Shown in pieces: positions 1-9,414 of a stretch of 64,000 bases of DNA (position 1 is its first letter; the number at the start of each line of letters is the position of its first letter). This DNA is from Kaiparowitsia implicata GSE-PSE-MK54-09C (GTDB lineage: Bacteria; Cyanobacteriota; Cyanobacteriia; Elainellales; Elainellaceae): contig JAHHHI010000104.1 in assembly GCA_019359435.1 (NCBI GenBank), positions 1 to 64,000 of the forward strand, given 5' to 3'. The position numbers and the translations under genes were made by a program. Under the pieces are notes generated by a model, which did not search any database, was not told the DNA's origin, and saw only the letters and a program-made list of their open reading frames with translations.

Positions 1-1288
1 CGATAACTTGATAGCCGGCCGCCTCCCAGGCCTCGCGCGCCGCCTTCATCATCGTGGTCTTGCCGGCCCCTGCCCGGCCAACCACGGCCGCGATCCGCGC
101 GCCACCAGCGAGATGCTCGATTGCGCTCCGCTGTTCATCCGACAGCCGATCGTGGCGCGCGACGACCGCCGCCAGCACCTTTTTCCTGACGCCATGCGAC
201 GACGCGCGAGCAAGGTGTCGCGCGCGATTGACCATCTCGGACTCGGTCCGGATCATCTCGCGGGTGGTGAGCTTCTGCGGCATTCGCGCGCCGGTGGCCA
301 GATCGACCCGTTCGACGTCGAGACGCAGGCATTTAGGGCTGGCCAGGACGTGGCTCAGCAGCCGCTGGAAAGTGCCAGCGTCATCGATGTAGCGATGGAT
401 GAGCCTGGCGATATCTCGCTCGTCGAAGACGCTCTTTTCGGACGTTACCATGTCGAGCACGAGGTCGGGACGGGCTTCGATGCGTCTGGCATTGAGGCGG
501 CGCTGCGCCTGGTGCAGGGCCAGCCGTTCGAGATCCACGGCGCGGCCCGCTTTCTCGCCCTTGCGCAGCATCGCCTTGGCGGCAACGCCGATATGAGTGG
601 TCGGCACGATGTCGAAGCCACGTTCGGCATAGGACCGACCATCGACGCGGACCTCAAGTCCGGCCAGCGCCAGATGCTGGTTCTGCAGGTCGAGCCAGGC
701 CTGCCGTTGTTGCAGGAACTCGGCCTTCTCCCCGGCCCATAGCCGATACTGAATCTTGCCATTGGCGGTGCGCAGCGGCTGACCATCTGGCCCGACCACG
801 GCGACCTTCTTTGGCCCGAACCCGCTCTCCGTCAGCGGCCGCAGGCTGGTCATCAGGTGGACATGCGGATTGCCCGGCTCGTCATGGAAGACCCAGTCGG
901 CGACCTGCCCGCGCGCCAGCACCTGCTCGAACGCAAACTGCCGGAACAGGGCAATGTTCTGCCCTTTATCGAGTTCGACCGGCAGGGCGATGATGAACTC
1001 TTTGGCGAACTGCGCATCCGCTCGTTTCTCGAACGCCTCAACCTTGTTCCAGAACGCTTCGACGGCCCCGGCCACTGAACGGTCGGCGACCAATTGGCGC
1101 GCCCAATGTGGAGCGCCAGGCGGCAACAGAAACTCTTCGTGGGCCAGATTGCGTTTGTTGGAATAGTCGACCGTGCGAGCTTCAGCCACGTGTTCCATCT
1201 TCGCGCAATGTCGGTACGCCGCGGACAGCACGGCACTGCGGCCGTTGCCACGACCGATAAGCTGGGGCGTGAAATGGGTGATGGCCAA
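1..1288 (-). CDS. traA: Conjugative relaxase TraA, N-terminal part (runs off the window)
   Basis: Ti-type relaxase-helicase that nicks oriT and leads the transferred strand into the recipient. The reverse strand reads from a TTG at 1286-1288 with the family start LAITHFTPQLIGRGNGRSAV, followed by the MobA/MobL relaxase region and, near the window edge, a Walker A motif (VVGRAGAGKTT, around 50-90) opening the helicase domain. About 430 residues are visible; full-length members exceed 1000, so the C-terminus lies outside. I chose TTG because the conserved N-terminus begins exactly there and GGGAGCG lies upstream; no ATG fits. It is divergent from traC-traD-traG, as in rhizobial tra regions, and oriT would normally lie in the 1289-1533 gap. 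Confidence 0.9.
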   Translation of the reverse strand, partial: MAITHFTPQLIGRGNGRSAVLSAAYRHCAKMEHVAEARTVDYSNKRNLAHEEFLLPPGAPHWARQLVADRSVAGAVEAFWNKVEAFEKRADAQFAKEFIIALPVELDKGQNIALFRQFAFEQVLARGQVADWVFHDEPGNPHVHLMTSLRPLTESGFGPKKVAVVGPDGQPLRTANGKIQYRLWAGEKAEFLQQRQAWLDLQNQHLALAGLEVRVDGRSYAERGFDIVPTTHIGVAAKAMLRKGEKAGRAVDLERLALHQAQRRLNARRIEARPDLVLDMVTSEKSVFDERDIARLIHRYIDDAGTFQRLLSHVLASPKCLRLDVERVDLATGARMPQKLTTREMIRTESEMVNRARHLARASSHGVRKKVLAAVVARHDRLSDEQRSAIEHLAGGARIAAVVGRAGAGKTTMMKAAREAWEAAGYQVI

Positions 1289-1533
1289 GGGATGGTCGCT
1301 CCCGACAGGTGAACCGAACGTTAGGTCCCGCCAGTCTGCCCTGCCCCATCGGGGCGGGCGTAGCACGTCGCGCCAGCGACGTATTACTGCGCCCTTGGAC
1401 GCATTCCTTCGGAACGCTGGGATGATCGCCCAAAGTGTCGGCTACGCCGACCCATCGTTTCTGCCGGGTCGCGCTTCGCGCGATCCCGGCCAATGATCGT
1501 TCTTTAACATCCTCAAGACGAAGGAGTATCCCG
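1289..1533. other. traA-traC divergent intergenic region, candidate oriT
   Basis: This 245 bp gap separates the divergent relaxase and traC genes. In Ti-type transfer systems the origin of transfer lies between these genes, so it is the expected place. I see GC-rich stretches but did not identify a nick site by eye, so this rests on position only. Confidence 0.35.
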
Positions 1534-1797
1534 ATGAAAAAGCCCGCCTCCAGGATCAGGGAAGAAATTACCCGCCTGCAAGACCAGCTCAAGCACGCCG
1601 AGGCGCGAGAGGCGGAACGCATCGGGCGTCTCGCTCTCAAGGCTGGTCTCGGCGAGGTTGAGATCGAAGACAGCGAGGTGGTAGCGGCTCTTGAGGATGT
1701 CGCAGCTCGATTTCGGAAACCGGGTGGAAGGACCGGGCGACAGGCAGGTGCATCAGTCCCGTCTGGCGCGTCTCAGGGGTCGGGTGGCGAGGCTTAA
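1534..1797 (+). CDS. traC: Conjugal transfer protein TraC
   Basis: Small accessory protein of the relaxosome in Ti-type conjugation systems. The product begins [19 protein letters not shown], an amphipathic coiled-coil segment, followed by [16 protein letters not shown], the region shared by TraC and TraD proteins, and a Gly/Ser-rich tail. The start ATG at 1534 has AAGGAG eight bases upstream, so longer readings of this frame are not needed. At 87 residues it is near family length. It overlaps traD and lies first in a traC-traD-traG operon. The exact biochemical role of TraC is poorly known. Confidence 0.8.
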   Translation: MKKPASRIREEITRLQDQLKHAEAREAERIGRLALKAGLGEVEIEDSEVVAALEDVAARFRKPGGRTGRQAGASVPSGASQGSGGEA

Positions 1798-2017
1798 GCG
1801 GATGCGACAGGCAAGTGAGGCCGAAGCGCGACGCAAGGATACGCGCGAGAAGATCCAGCTCGGCGGACTAATAGCCAAGGCGGGACTTCGCTACGAGAAA
1901 CGGGCGTTGTTGCTGGGTCTTTTAATCGATGGCGCAGCTCGCATCAGGTCAGACCAAGCTGAACGCGAGCGGCTGATATGCATGGGGGAAAGGGCATTTT
2001 CCAATGAAGGCAAGTAG
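1697..2017 (+). CDS. traD: Conjugal transfer protein TraD
   Basis: Small TraD protein of the Ti-type system, identified by the core [20 protein letters not shown] followed by [14 protein letters not shown]. The core is preceded by an Arg-rich helix. Classical TraD is about 70 residues; this frame is open further upstream, so the start is uncertain: ATG 1697 gives 106 residues, ATG 1802 gives 71 and matches the classical length. It overlaps the end of traC and its 3' end overlaps the traG start by 14 bp, which indicates translational coupling of the three genes. It is thought to assist relaxosome or coupling-protein function, but a defined activity is not established. Confidence 0.8.
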   Translation: MSQLDFGNRVEGPGDRQVHQSRLARLRGRVARLKRMRQASEAEARRKDTREKIQLGGLIAKAGLRYEKRALLLGLLIDGAARIRSDQAERERLICMGERAFSNEGK

Positions 2018-3923
2018 GATCGCCATGCTGGTCGCGCCGGGAGGGCTTATGCTCGCGGCGCTGGTCGGTCTAACCGGCATAGAGCAATGGTGCCTATCGC
2101 TCGGACCAACGGCAGATGCTCAGGTGATGCTAGGTCGAGTTGGCATCGCCCTGCCCTATATGGCGGCTGCGTCCATGGGGATCATCTTTCTGTTTGCGGC
2201 TAGAGGCTCCGTGGCAATACGCAGCGCAGGATCCGGCGTGTTCATCGGTATGATCGCGGTTGTCGCTGTCGCCCTCATGCGCGAGGTCTTCCGATTGTCC
2301 AGCTTCGCTGCTTCCGTGCCTGCCGGAGTCAGCGTTCTCAATTTCGTCGACCCTGCAACTTCCATCGGGGCTACAGTTGCGGCCATTGCCGGCGTGTTTG
2401 CCATGAAGGTCGCGATGCGCGGCAATGCCGCCTTCGCGGCCTCGGTGCCACGCCGCATCCACGGCAAACGTTCGATCTACGGCGACGCCGAATGGATGAC
2501 TCTTCAGGAAGCCGGGCGTCTATTTCCCCAGGCGGGCGGAGTTGTCGTGGGTGAAGCCTATCGCGTAGATAGGGACACAGTAGCCGCTCGCAGTTTCCGT
2601 GCCGATGATGTGGAAACATGGGGCGCCGGCGGACGATCGTCGCTGCTGTGCTTTGACGGTTCATTTGGTTCGACCCACGGCCTGGTCTTCGCTGGCTCTG
2701 GCGGGTTTAAGACGACATCGGTGACCGTGCCCACCGCGCTCAAATGGGGTGAGGGATTGGTCACGCTGGATCCGTCCAACGAAGTTGCGCCGATGGTTGT
2801 AGAGCATCGGCGCCAAGCTGGGCGCGATGTCTTCATGCTCGATCCTAGGGACCCTGCTACCGGCTTTAACGTGCTCGACTGGATCGGGCGCTTCGCCGGG
2901 AGCAGAGAAGAAGACCTAGTCGCGGTCGCCAACTGGGTGGTGACCGATACCGGCAGGCAAGCTTCTATCCGTGACGACTTCTTCCGGGCGTCGGCTTTGC
3001 AGCTCATCACGGCGCTCATCGCCGATGTGTGTCTGTCAGGTCATACGGAAAAGGAGAAACAGCATCTTCGACAGATGCGCACCAATCTTGCGGAGCCGGA
3101 GCCCAAACTGCGCGAACGGTTGCAGCGAATTTATGACAACTCTGGCTCGGAATTCGTCAAGGAGAATGTGGCCCCATTCATTGCCATGACGCCAGAAACC
3201 TTTTCCGGAGTCTACGCCAATGCCGTCAAGGAGACGCACTGGTTGAGTTATCCGAACTATGCAGCGCTGGTTTCTGGATCAAGCTTCTCCACGGACGATA
3301 TCAGCACTGGAAAGCTTGACGTCTTCGTCAATCTTGACCTCAAGACTTTGGAGGCTCATCCAGGCCTGGCGCGCACCATCATCGGTGCGCTACTCAACTC
3401 CATCTACAATCGTGACGGCGAGGTGCAGGCACGCACCTTGTTTCTGCTCGATGAGGTGGCACGGCTGGGCTATTTGCGCATCCTCGAAACAGCCCGCGAC
3501 GCCGGGCGTAAGTACGGCATCAGTCTGGTTCTGCTGTTCCAGTCAATCGGGCAAATGCGCGAGGCCTATGGTGGTCGCGACGCCACCAGCAAATGGTTCG
3601 AGTCCGCTTCTTGGGTGTCGTTCGCGGCGATCAACGACCCGGACACGGCGGACTATATTTCACGCCGATGCGGCAACACGACGGTCGAAGCCGAACAGCG
3701 GAGCCGCTCGTCGCAGATGTCGGGTTCGTCGCTAACGCGCTCCAAGGTGCTAACGGGACGGCCTCTGATCCTGCCCGAAGAGGTCCTGCGCATGCGCGGT
3801 GACGAGCAAATAGTTTTCACCGCCGGCCACGCGCCGTTGCGTTGCGGTCGGTCAATCTGGTTCCGGCGGGCAGAGATGAAATCAGTGGTTGGTCAGAACC
3901 GCTTTCAGAAGGAGCGGGATTGA
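2004..3923 (+). CDS. traG: Type IV coupling protein TraG
   Basis: VirD4/TraG-family ATPase that links the relaxosome to the mating channel at the inner membrane. The N-terminal ~150 residues contain several hydrophobic segments (membrane anchor). Walker A is seen as [10 protein letters not shown] around residue 232 and Walker B as [12 protein letters not shown] around residue 480. Length 639 is normal for Ti-type TraG. The start overlaps traD. No VirB/Trb mating-pair genes follow in the window, so the channel must be encoded elsewhere, or the element only mobilises. Confidence 0.95.
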   Translation: MKASRIAMLVAPGGLMLAALVGLTGIEQWCLSLGPTADAQVMLGRVGIALPYMAAASMGIIFLFAARGSVAIRSAGSGVFIGMIAVVAVALMREVFRLSSFAASVPAGVSVLNFVDPATSIGATVAAIAGVFAMKVAMRGNAAFAASVPRRIHGKRSIYGDAEWMTLQEAGRLFPQAGGVVVGEAYRVDRDTVAARSFRADDVETWGAGGRSSLLCFDGSFGSTHGLVFAGSGGFKTTSVTVPTALKWGEGLVTLDPSNEVAPMVVEHRRQAGRDVFMLDPRDPATGFNVLDWIGRFAGSREEDLVAVANWVVTDTGRQASIRDDFFRASALQLITALIADVCLSGHTEKEKQHLRQMRTNLAEPEPKLRERLQRIYDNSGSEFVKENVAPFIAMTPETFSGVYANAVKETHWLSYPNYAALVSGSSFSTDDISTGKLDVFVNLDLKTLEAHPGLARTIIGALLNSIYNRDGEVQARTLFLLDEVARLGYLRILETARDAGRKYGISLVLLFQSIGQMREAYGGRDATSKWFESASWVSFAAINDPDTADYISRRCGNTTVEAEQRSRSSQMSGSSLTRSKVLTGRPLILPEEVLRMRGDEQIVFTAGHAPLRCGRSIWFRRAEMKSVVGQNRFQKERD

Positions 3924-4097
3924 GAAGGCGTGCTCCCGCTGCAGGTCCAACGTCATTCCAAACTCGGCATGCAGCCCGCAAAAGGGTCGGGGCCTTCTAT
4001 TTCAGTGGATTGCAGCAAATACCTCCCCCGTCCCGGTTTCCGCGGCGGTGCTTTGCGGGCAAGCCTTGAACACGACACCAATCAGGAGACCCAAGTC

Positions 4098-4376
4098 ATG
4101 ACGACAACAAACGAAATCGCCGACAAGATCGCTGCAGAGCAGAATGTGAGCAAGGCGCAGGCAAAGGCGATCGTCGAGAGCGTCTTCAAGCAGATCTCGG
4201 ACGCCGCTGGTTCGGGCGCGGAAACCAGTATCCCCGGGTTCGGCAAGTTCAAAGTGAAAGACACGCCGGCTCGTGAGGGACGCAATCCATCGACTGGCGC
4301 CACCATCCAGATCGCCGCCGCGAAAAAGCTCTCCTTTACGCCTGCCAAAGCGATTAAGGACGCGCTGAACGGCTGA
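4098..4376 (+). CDS. HU-family DNA-binding protein
   Basis: Small histone-like protein that bends DNA. The 92-residue product has the HU/IHF fold signature: an N-terminal helix pair (NEIADKIAAEQNVSKAQAK), then IPGFGKFKVKDTPAREGRNP, which is the conserved segment leading to the DNA-binding arms, and AAKKLSFTPAKAIKDALNG at the end. CAGGAG lies ten bases before the ATG at 4098. It follows traG by 174 bp and may be carried by the conjugative element as an accessory nucleoid protein rather than being the chromosomal HU. Confidence 0.9.
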   Translation: MTTTNEIADKIAAEQNVSKAQAKAIVESVFKQISDAAGSGAETSIPGFGKFKVKDTPAREGRNPSTGATIQIAAAKKLSFTPAKAIKDALNG

Positions 4377-4474
4377 TCGTTCGACAGCGATCCATCACTG
4401 GAATGAATCGATCCGGGTCGGGGGATTCAAACCTATCATTGGACGCCTGCCACCGGCTGCGCGATTCTATCTGC

Positions 4475-4846
4475 ATGATCATGCAGCAGTATCGCCTCTA
4501 TATCGAACGCAGAGACGCGGACCAGAATATGGCCCGCTTCTATGCCCTGTCGATCGAGCAAACGCTGTTCGGGCAGATTTGTCTTGTCCGGCGTTGGGGC
4601 CGGATCGGCACACACGGCAGGATTGTCCAGCACTCCTTCGACAATGAGATCGAGGCCGTCGCGCTGTTTCTTCGTCTTTTGAGAGCCAAGAGGACGCGCG
4701 GCTATCGACCCCGGCTTAATGCTCGACCGGCAAAACGGCCCCGCCTGTTGGACGGAGCCGCTGCGGGGACTGGTCAATCGCGGCTGGACCGCGACCAGAT
4801 GAGCTGGAGATCTTCCTGGCCATCTACCTCGATCAGCGACGCGTAG
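4475..4846 (+). CDS. WGR domain protein
   Basis: The product carries a WGR domain: [20 protein letters not shown] leads to the family-naming WGRIGTHGR and a C-terminal helix ([20 protein letters not shown]). WGR domains bind nucleic acid ends in PARP enzymes and occur alone in many rhizobial plasmids and islands. I start at ATG 4475 ([14 protein letters not shown]); the frame is open further upstream without similarity. The last ~40 residues look unlike any domain and overlap the 3' end of the convergent DUF736 gene by 73 bp, so the true family part ends near 4720. Confidence 0.75.
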   Translation: MIMQQYRLYIERRDADQNMARFYALSIEQTLFGQICLVRRWGRIGTHGRIVQHSFDNEIEAVALFLRLLRAKRTRGYRPRLNARPAKRPRLLDGAAAGTGQSRLDRDQMSWRSSWPSTSISDA

Positions 4847-5085
4847 ATCGGCGCGGGGAAGCTGGGATCATCCAGCTTGATCGAGAGGTAGTCGCGCTCG
4901 GTTTCCCTGGCTGTCTTCTGCCAGCCGGCCCCCAGTTCAACTGCGCCCGAGTAGAGGCGGAAGTGCGGGCCCTTGTCGGAGGGATTTTCGATCCGCTCGA
5001 TGCGCGCCTTGACGTTGAGGTTGAGGGTCTTGATCGTGCCGGTGAAGCCGGTGACGGTGGTAGTGAAGGTGCCGATGGTGGCCAT
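4774..5085 (-). CDS. DUF736 family protein
   Basis: A 103-residue protein matching DUF736: [20 protein letters not shown], then [19 protein letters not shown] and [20 protein letters not shown]736 genes are typical companions of conjugative plasmids and integrative elements in alphaproteobacteria and are predicted single-strand-binding-like beta proteins, but function is unproven. GGAAAG-type ribosome binding sequence sits just before the ATG at 5085. This is the last recognisable gene of the conjugative block. Confidence 0.9.
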   Translation of the reverse strand: MATIGTFTTTVTGFTGTIKTLNLNVKARIERIENPSDKGPHFRLYSGAVELGAGWQKTARETERDYLSIKLDDPSFPAPIYASLIEVDGQEDLQLIWSRSSRD

Positions 5086-5735
5086 CGTGATAGTCCTTTC
5101 CTTGTTTTCGGGCCGCGCCCTTCGCGGCCTCGATGGCAGTCGTTAGACTGGAGACGATCGGACCGCACCCGAAGGGCCGGAACAGCGTGGGGGGCGGCCG
5201 AGAGCGGCTTTCTTGCTGCGCGAGGAATGACGGGGCCCAGGGTCCCGCTCGGTTACCCGAGTGGGTAGGGTTCCGGCAGGGGAAGAAAATTGCGGACGGC
5301 CGTTGCGGGAGAACGATCGAGGCGCAGCCGGTTTCCGGTCAGACATGCCCCATCGAGCCGCCGATGGGTCGGCCTGTCGCAAGTTGAAAGGAACGAATAT
5401 CGGCCTTAGGGCGGGCCTTCGACACCGTGCAGTGCTTGCCGTTTTCGTGGCCTCACCGACCCTCCAAAAGCGCGACCGCGGTCTGTACTCGGTTGGACAA
5501 GACTGGAGCTTGGAACACGGGACAGGCCGGGGTTTCAGATATGTGTTTCCTCCGCCGCCGGGTGAAGTGGCAAACGCGTGGGCGTGCCTGTTCTCAATCG
5601 CCGCGCCGCCCATAAACCAGAAGTGATCGCTCGCAGGGACTGGAAGTTCAAATCGTGATCATCGTGCCGCTGCGGCTGTGCTAACGGCTGACTTATCACG
5701 TGCCGGGGGGCCATAACGTGGTCCAGGGCCTTAGC
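5086..5735. other. Gene-free stretch after the conjugative block
   Basis: About 650 bp with no reading frame that looks coding on either strand; frames present are low-complexity or Arg/Pro-rich shadows. A Pro/Gly-coding-like GC-rich segment (5150-5300) has short inverted repeats around CGGTTACCCGAGTGGG. It may contain the boundary of the conjugative element, but I see no direct repeat or tRNA fragment that would mark one. Confidence 0.4.
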
Positions 5736-8105
5736 ATGCACTCTCACCGCCCCCTCAGACTTATCTCGCTGTTCGTTGTGCTGGCGCTGGCCGGCTGCTC
5801 TAGTGGCGGCCCAAGCTCGGACTCCACCGCCATTGCCACCGTGCCGGTGCCCCCAGCTCCACCAGCAAGCAGCTGGGCCAACCGAGGCGTGTCGTTCGAC
5901 ACGGTGCGGGCCCAGCAAATCCTCACATCCGCGGAATTCCGCGGCGCTGACGCCAATTGCGTTTACGTTGGCTGCGCCTCGTCCGGCGCCCTGGCAACCG
6001 CACAGTCGCAGGCATTTGCCTTGCACAATCTTCACACTGCGCTGTCATCGGGCCTGACCGGTGCCGGGCAGATCGTGGCGATCGTGGACAGTGGCTTCCG
6101 AACAACCCACCAGGAATTTGCTGGCAAGACCATCCACCAGTCAGGCGCCTTGCCCAGTACCGACCACGGGACACATGTGGCCTCCCTGGTCGCCGGTATT
6201 CAGGACGGAAAGGGCATGCATGGCGTGGCCCCGGGTGCAGACCTGCACCTGACCGCCATCAACCCCAACGGTGGCACCGCGCTGGATCTAGCCAATGTCA
6301 CAACCGGGACCCTGCACGCGGCCTCGCTTGGCGCCGTTGCTCAGAACAATTCCTGGGGATTCAGCGCCTCCGCCGCCGACTTCCAGGCCCATCTGCAGGC
6401 CAATCCGGGGCGGAGCGTGGCGCAGGGGCTGAATGCGGTCATCGGCAATTATGGCTCCGCCAACTGGCAGACCTATCTGGATGCGCTGGACAGGTTTCAG
6501 ACCGGCGGCGTGGTGATCTGGGCGCTGTCGAATGACAATGCCATGACCTCGGGCGACGTCATGGCCGCCTTGCCCTATTTCGACCGGCGCCTGCAGGGCG
6601 CCTGGGTCGCCGCGGCCAACGGCTATTTCGAAGTCGACGGATCGGGCAGCATCACCAAGGCTATCCGCCTGTCCGCCGCCTGTGGGTTGGCTGCAAGTTT
6701 CTGCATAGCTGGTGACGGCACCACGACCGCCGCCAGCGCGACCTCCAATACCGGCTATTCCGGCGGGACCGGCACGTCCTATGTCGCGCCACAGATCGCC
6801 GGCACGGTGGCGCTTCTCGCCCAGGCCTTTCCAGACCTTACACCCGAGGAATGGACCAAGCGGTTGTTCGCAAGCGCCGACAATAGCTGGTTCGGACGGT
6901 TGGGCGTGACGGAAAGCGGCTCTGTGGATTACGGCAACGGCGTCACCCACGCCTATTCGGGCGAATGGGGGCACGGCGTCCTCGACATTGGGGCCGCCCT
7001 GAGTCCCATCGGGAACGTCTCCGTACTGTCGGGCGACCATGTCGCTACCAGTGAGCGTGTCGGCCTGACCGATAGTGTCGTCGCGACCCCGAACAGCTTT
7101 GGCGACGGGTTGCAGATGGCGCTATCCGGTTCGGACATCGCTGTCTTCGACGCGCTCAACCGGGGCTATGCGGTGGAAGGGTCGGCCCTGGTTGCCGCCC
7201 AATCCACGTCCATACTGCCCGGCCTGCTGGCGTCAGTGGAGCGGCCAAGATGGGGTGCGCTGCCGTCGCGCCGCTCGGTCCTGGCGACCGGTCCTGGCGA
7301 CGGGAAGACCGGAAGCGGAACCCTGGCGGTTCTGAACTCGGCCAAAAGCCTATTCGAAACCTCGCTGGATGCAGCACCCCACGGCGGCGCTTCAGTTTTC
7401 TCCCTGGCGCGCGGCACAATTGCGGCGACCTCGGTACAGCGCGCGGGGCCGGTCGAGATCACCGCCATCGGCTTTGCCGGTCAGGGCACCGCCGCGAAAA
7501 CCAATACTGTTGCTGGAACCGGGTTGAAACTGGCCGTGGGCGAGCAAAGCCGTGTCAGCCTGGGTGTGAGCTATCTGGGCGAACAGGGCAGTCTTCTGGG
7601 GTTGGCGGACAACCGGGCCTTCGACTGGGGTAACGGCAGCAGCCTTGCCACCTTGCATCTCGGCCTTGATCAGCAGGTGACGTCGACTTTAGGGCTGTTC
7701 GGCAGGTTCGAATATGGCAACGCCGCACCAACGGGGCGCAGTACCGGGCTCGTCACCTCGATGAGTGACGTTCAATTCTCCGCCTTCGAGATCGGGGCAA
7801 GAATGGGCAGCGTCTTTGCCAGCCAGGACACGCTCAGCTTTTCGGTTTCGCAACCGCTGCGCATCGAAGCGGGGACAATGGACATGCGGCTTCCCACCGG
7901 ACGTTTTAGCGACGGCAGCATCGAACAGCGACAGGTCGCGGCAGATCTCGAGCCAACCGGCCGCGAGCTCGACCTCGGGGCCGGCTATCAGGTGCCGGTT
8001 GGGGCGGGCCAGTTCCAGCTTGGACTGCAATACCGGCTGGATTCCGGCCACGTGGCAGGTGCTTCAGGCATGGGCGTGGCGATGGGCTTCGGGCAAACAT
8101 TCTGA
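5736..8105 (+). CDS. S8 (subtilisin-type) serine protease autotransporter
   Basis: Secreted serine endopeptidase with a C-terminal outer-membrane barrel. The catalytic triad is visible: Asp118 (AIVDSG), His144 (DHGTHVAS) and Ser348 (GTGTSYVAP), with Asn205 in QNNSWG as probable oxyanion residue. The last ~270 residues are alternating polar/hydrophobic strands ending in MGVAMGFGQTF, with terminal Phe as in autotransporter barrels. I start at ATG 5736 because it gives a compact signal (RPLRLISLFVVLALAGC) with CCAGGG upstream. The signal ends in a lipobox (LALAGC, Cys21), which is unusual with a barrel. Target proteins are unknown; it stands alone, unlinked to neighbours. Confidence 0.9.
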   Translation: MHSHRPLRLISLFVVLALAGCSSGGPSSDSTAIATVPVPPAPPASSWANRGVSFDTVRAQQILTSAEFRGADANCVYVGCASSGALATAQSQAFALHNLHTALSSGLTGAGQIVAIVDSGFRTTHQEFAGKTIHQSGALPSTDHGTHVASLVAGIQDGKGMHGVAPGADLHLTAINPNGGTALDLANVTTGTLHAASLGAVAQNNSWGFSASAADFQAHLQANPGRSVAQGLNAVIGNYGSANWQTYLDALDRFQTGGVVIWALSNDNAMTSGDVMAALPYFDRRLQGAWVAAANGYFEVDGSGSITKAIRLSAACGLAASFCIAGDGTTTAASATSNTGYSGGTGTSYVAPQIAGTVALLAQAFPDLTPEEWTKRLFASADNSWFGRLGVTESGSVDYGNGVTHAYSGEWGHGVLDIGAALSPIGNVSVLSGDHVATSERVGLTDSVVATPNSFGDGLQMALSGSDIAVFDALNRGYAVEGSALVAAQSTSILPGLLASVERPRWGALPSRRSVLATGPGDGKTGSGTLAVLNSAKSLFETSLDAAPHGGASVFSLARGTIAATSVQRAGPVEITAIGFAGQGTAAKTNTVAGTGLKLAVGEQSRVSLGVSYLGEQGSLLGLADNRAFDWGNGSSLATLHLGLDQQVTSTLGLFGRFEYGNAAPTGRSTGLVTSMSDVQFSAFEIGARMGSVFASQDTLSFSVSQPLRIEAGTMDMRLPTGRFSDGSIEQRQVAADLEPTGRELDLGAGYQVPVGAGQFQLGLQYRLDSGHVAGASGMGVAMGFGQTF

Positions 8106-8448
8106 GCAACACCCGACGCTGCCAGGCTAGCGTAACTTAGCTCGCCTGCTTCGGGGACTCTGGGAACATGGCCGTGCCGGGCAAATATGGGCGACGACTT
8201 GGACGAACTCGGGCGATGGGCAGGGAGCTCTGGCGTCTGAGTCTCTCCAGGGGTATTGCGGGTGCTGAATCAAAGCGCCGAGGGGTGCCCTCGTGACGTC
8301 ATGGGAATGGGACGCGACCAGTTGATCGCTGATGTGCTGGTGCAGTTTGAACGCTATCTTGCCGTAGCCAAACCACCAAAGGCCCAACTTGTTCACGGGG
8401 CTCCCGAACATCCAACAGGCGCCTAGCTTCGTATTGCGCCACTCCACC
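8106..8448. other. Intergenic region, no convincing gene
   Basis: Between the protease and the minus-strand membrane protein. A minus-strand frame from 8447 to 8127 is open (106 codons) directly downstream of the 8449-8958 gene, but its composition (mixed Trp/His then Arg/Pro) does not resemble a protein I recognise and no ribosome binding site precedes it. Confidence 0.35.
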
Positions 8449-8958
8449 CTAACCCCAGGCTCGCAACACCCAGGGCAGAATCAGAAAGATAACCCATGCT
8501 GATGCGAAGATTAGCGGGGCTCGAATGGAGAACAGTCCTCCTGCGTGCTGACGCAATTCCATGCGCCGTCGGCTTTGCTCGTCTATAGCGAGCGTTAGCG
8601 GTTGGAGCTGTGGCCATGAGCCAATCAGCTGGCTCTCGCGTTGTCGCCAATGACCGATCGCTTCATGCGCCGCCGCAATTCCCGGCCGGGCTTCTAGCAC
8701 CATCACCAGACCGAGAAGTGCAAATAGCGGCGGCACGATTATCGTGAACAAGCCATTCCAATCGTCATAGCCGGCACTTAGCGAAGTGCCATATGCGATC
8801 ACCAGGAAAGACTGAGATGAGATCAGGGCGTTGAGACGGCTGTTGAGCAGACCTATCTCGGCACGGATTTCGCCACGGATGTGATCGAGCTCACTCGATG
8901 CGAGTGGAGCTTCGTCAAACGTTCTCCCCCCATCTCCCTTATCATTGGTGTCGCTCAT
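8449..8958 (-). CDS. Small membrane protein with coiled-coil head, unknown function
   Basis: A 169-residue protein. Residues 20-50 form a charged helix (SELDHIRGEIRAEIGLLNSR), then a membrane segment around 65-88 (FTIIVPPLFALLGLVMVL), a polar helix with QLQPLTLAIDEQSRRR, and a final membrane segment (LIFASAWVIFLILPWVL). GAGGG lies before the ATG at 8958. I do not recognise a named family; the layout suggests both termini on the same side of the inner membrane. Neighbours give no functional hint. Confidence 0.65.
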   Translation of the reverse strand: MSDTNDKGDGGRTFDEAPLASSELDHIRGEIRAEIGLLNSRLNALISSQSFLVIAYGTSLSAGYDDWNGLFTIIVPPLFALLGLVMVLEARPGIAAAHEAIGHWRQRESQLIGSWPQLQPLTLAIDEQSRRRMELRQHAGGLFSIRAPLIFASAWVIFLILPWVLRAWG

Positions 8959-9414
8959 CGCGTACCCTCAGCCCTGTTGTTCGTGTAGGTCAATTCCGAA
9001 TTTGCAACGCGGTTGCAAACCGGCATTCCTCGAAAAAATGGCCGTGCGGCGACAGTTGCGATCTAAGGACGAGGCAAATCGAGACCCACCTTGCCCAATC
9101 ACTATTAGACCCCATCTGAAGACCCAGCGGCGGGAAGAGAATGAGTTGCGCATTTGCGCGCTGTTGCAAACCACGCCGACAGTTCGCCACCTCGACAGCC
9201 GGACAAAACGGCAATGGAGCGCGCTGATAGGCAGGTCCCCCTCCTCGTTGCCGGTTAGCAAGCGACTCCAACTCGGTTGTTTGACCTCAGAGCGTGAAAA
9301 GCCGGAGGCTGCGTACGTCGTGGTTGTCCCTTTCAGTGATGGCTGGGATGGATTCCATTCATTGGACAGCCTAGGGACGAAGCGTTAGCTCTAGCCGCCC
9401 TGGGGGAAGAGACC
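8959..9414. other. Intergenic region between divergent genes
   Basis: About 450 bp between the membrane protein and the MFS gene, transcribed away from each other, so it must hold at least two promoters. Plus-strand frames here are open but do not resemble proteins. No repeat or hairpin stands out. Confidence 0.35.

Noticed and set aside
445-786. Open frames on both strands inside the traA region
   Set aside because: They are shadows of the relaxase reading frame, which shows family text throughout.
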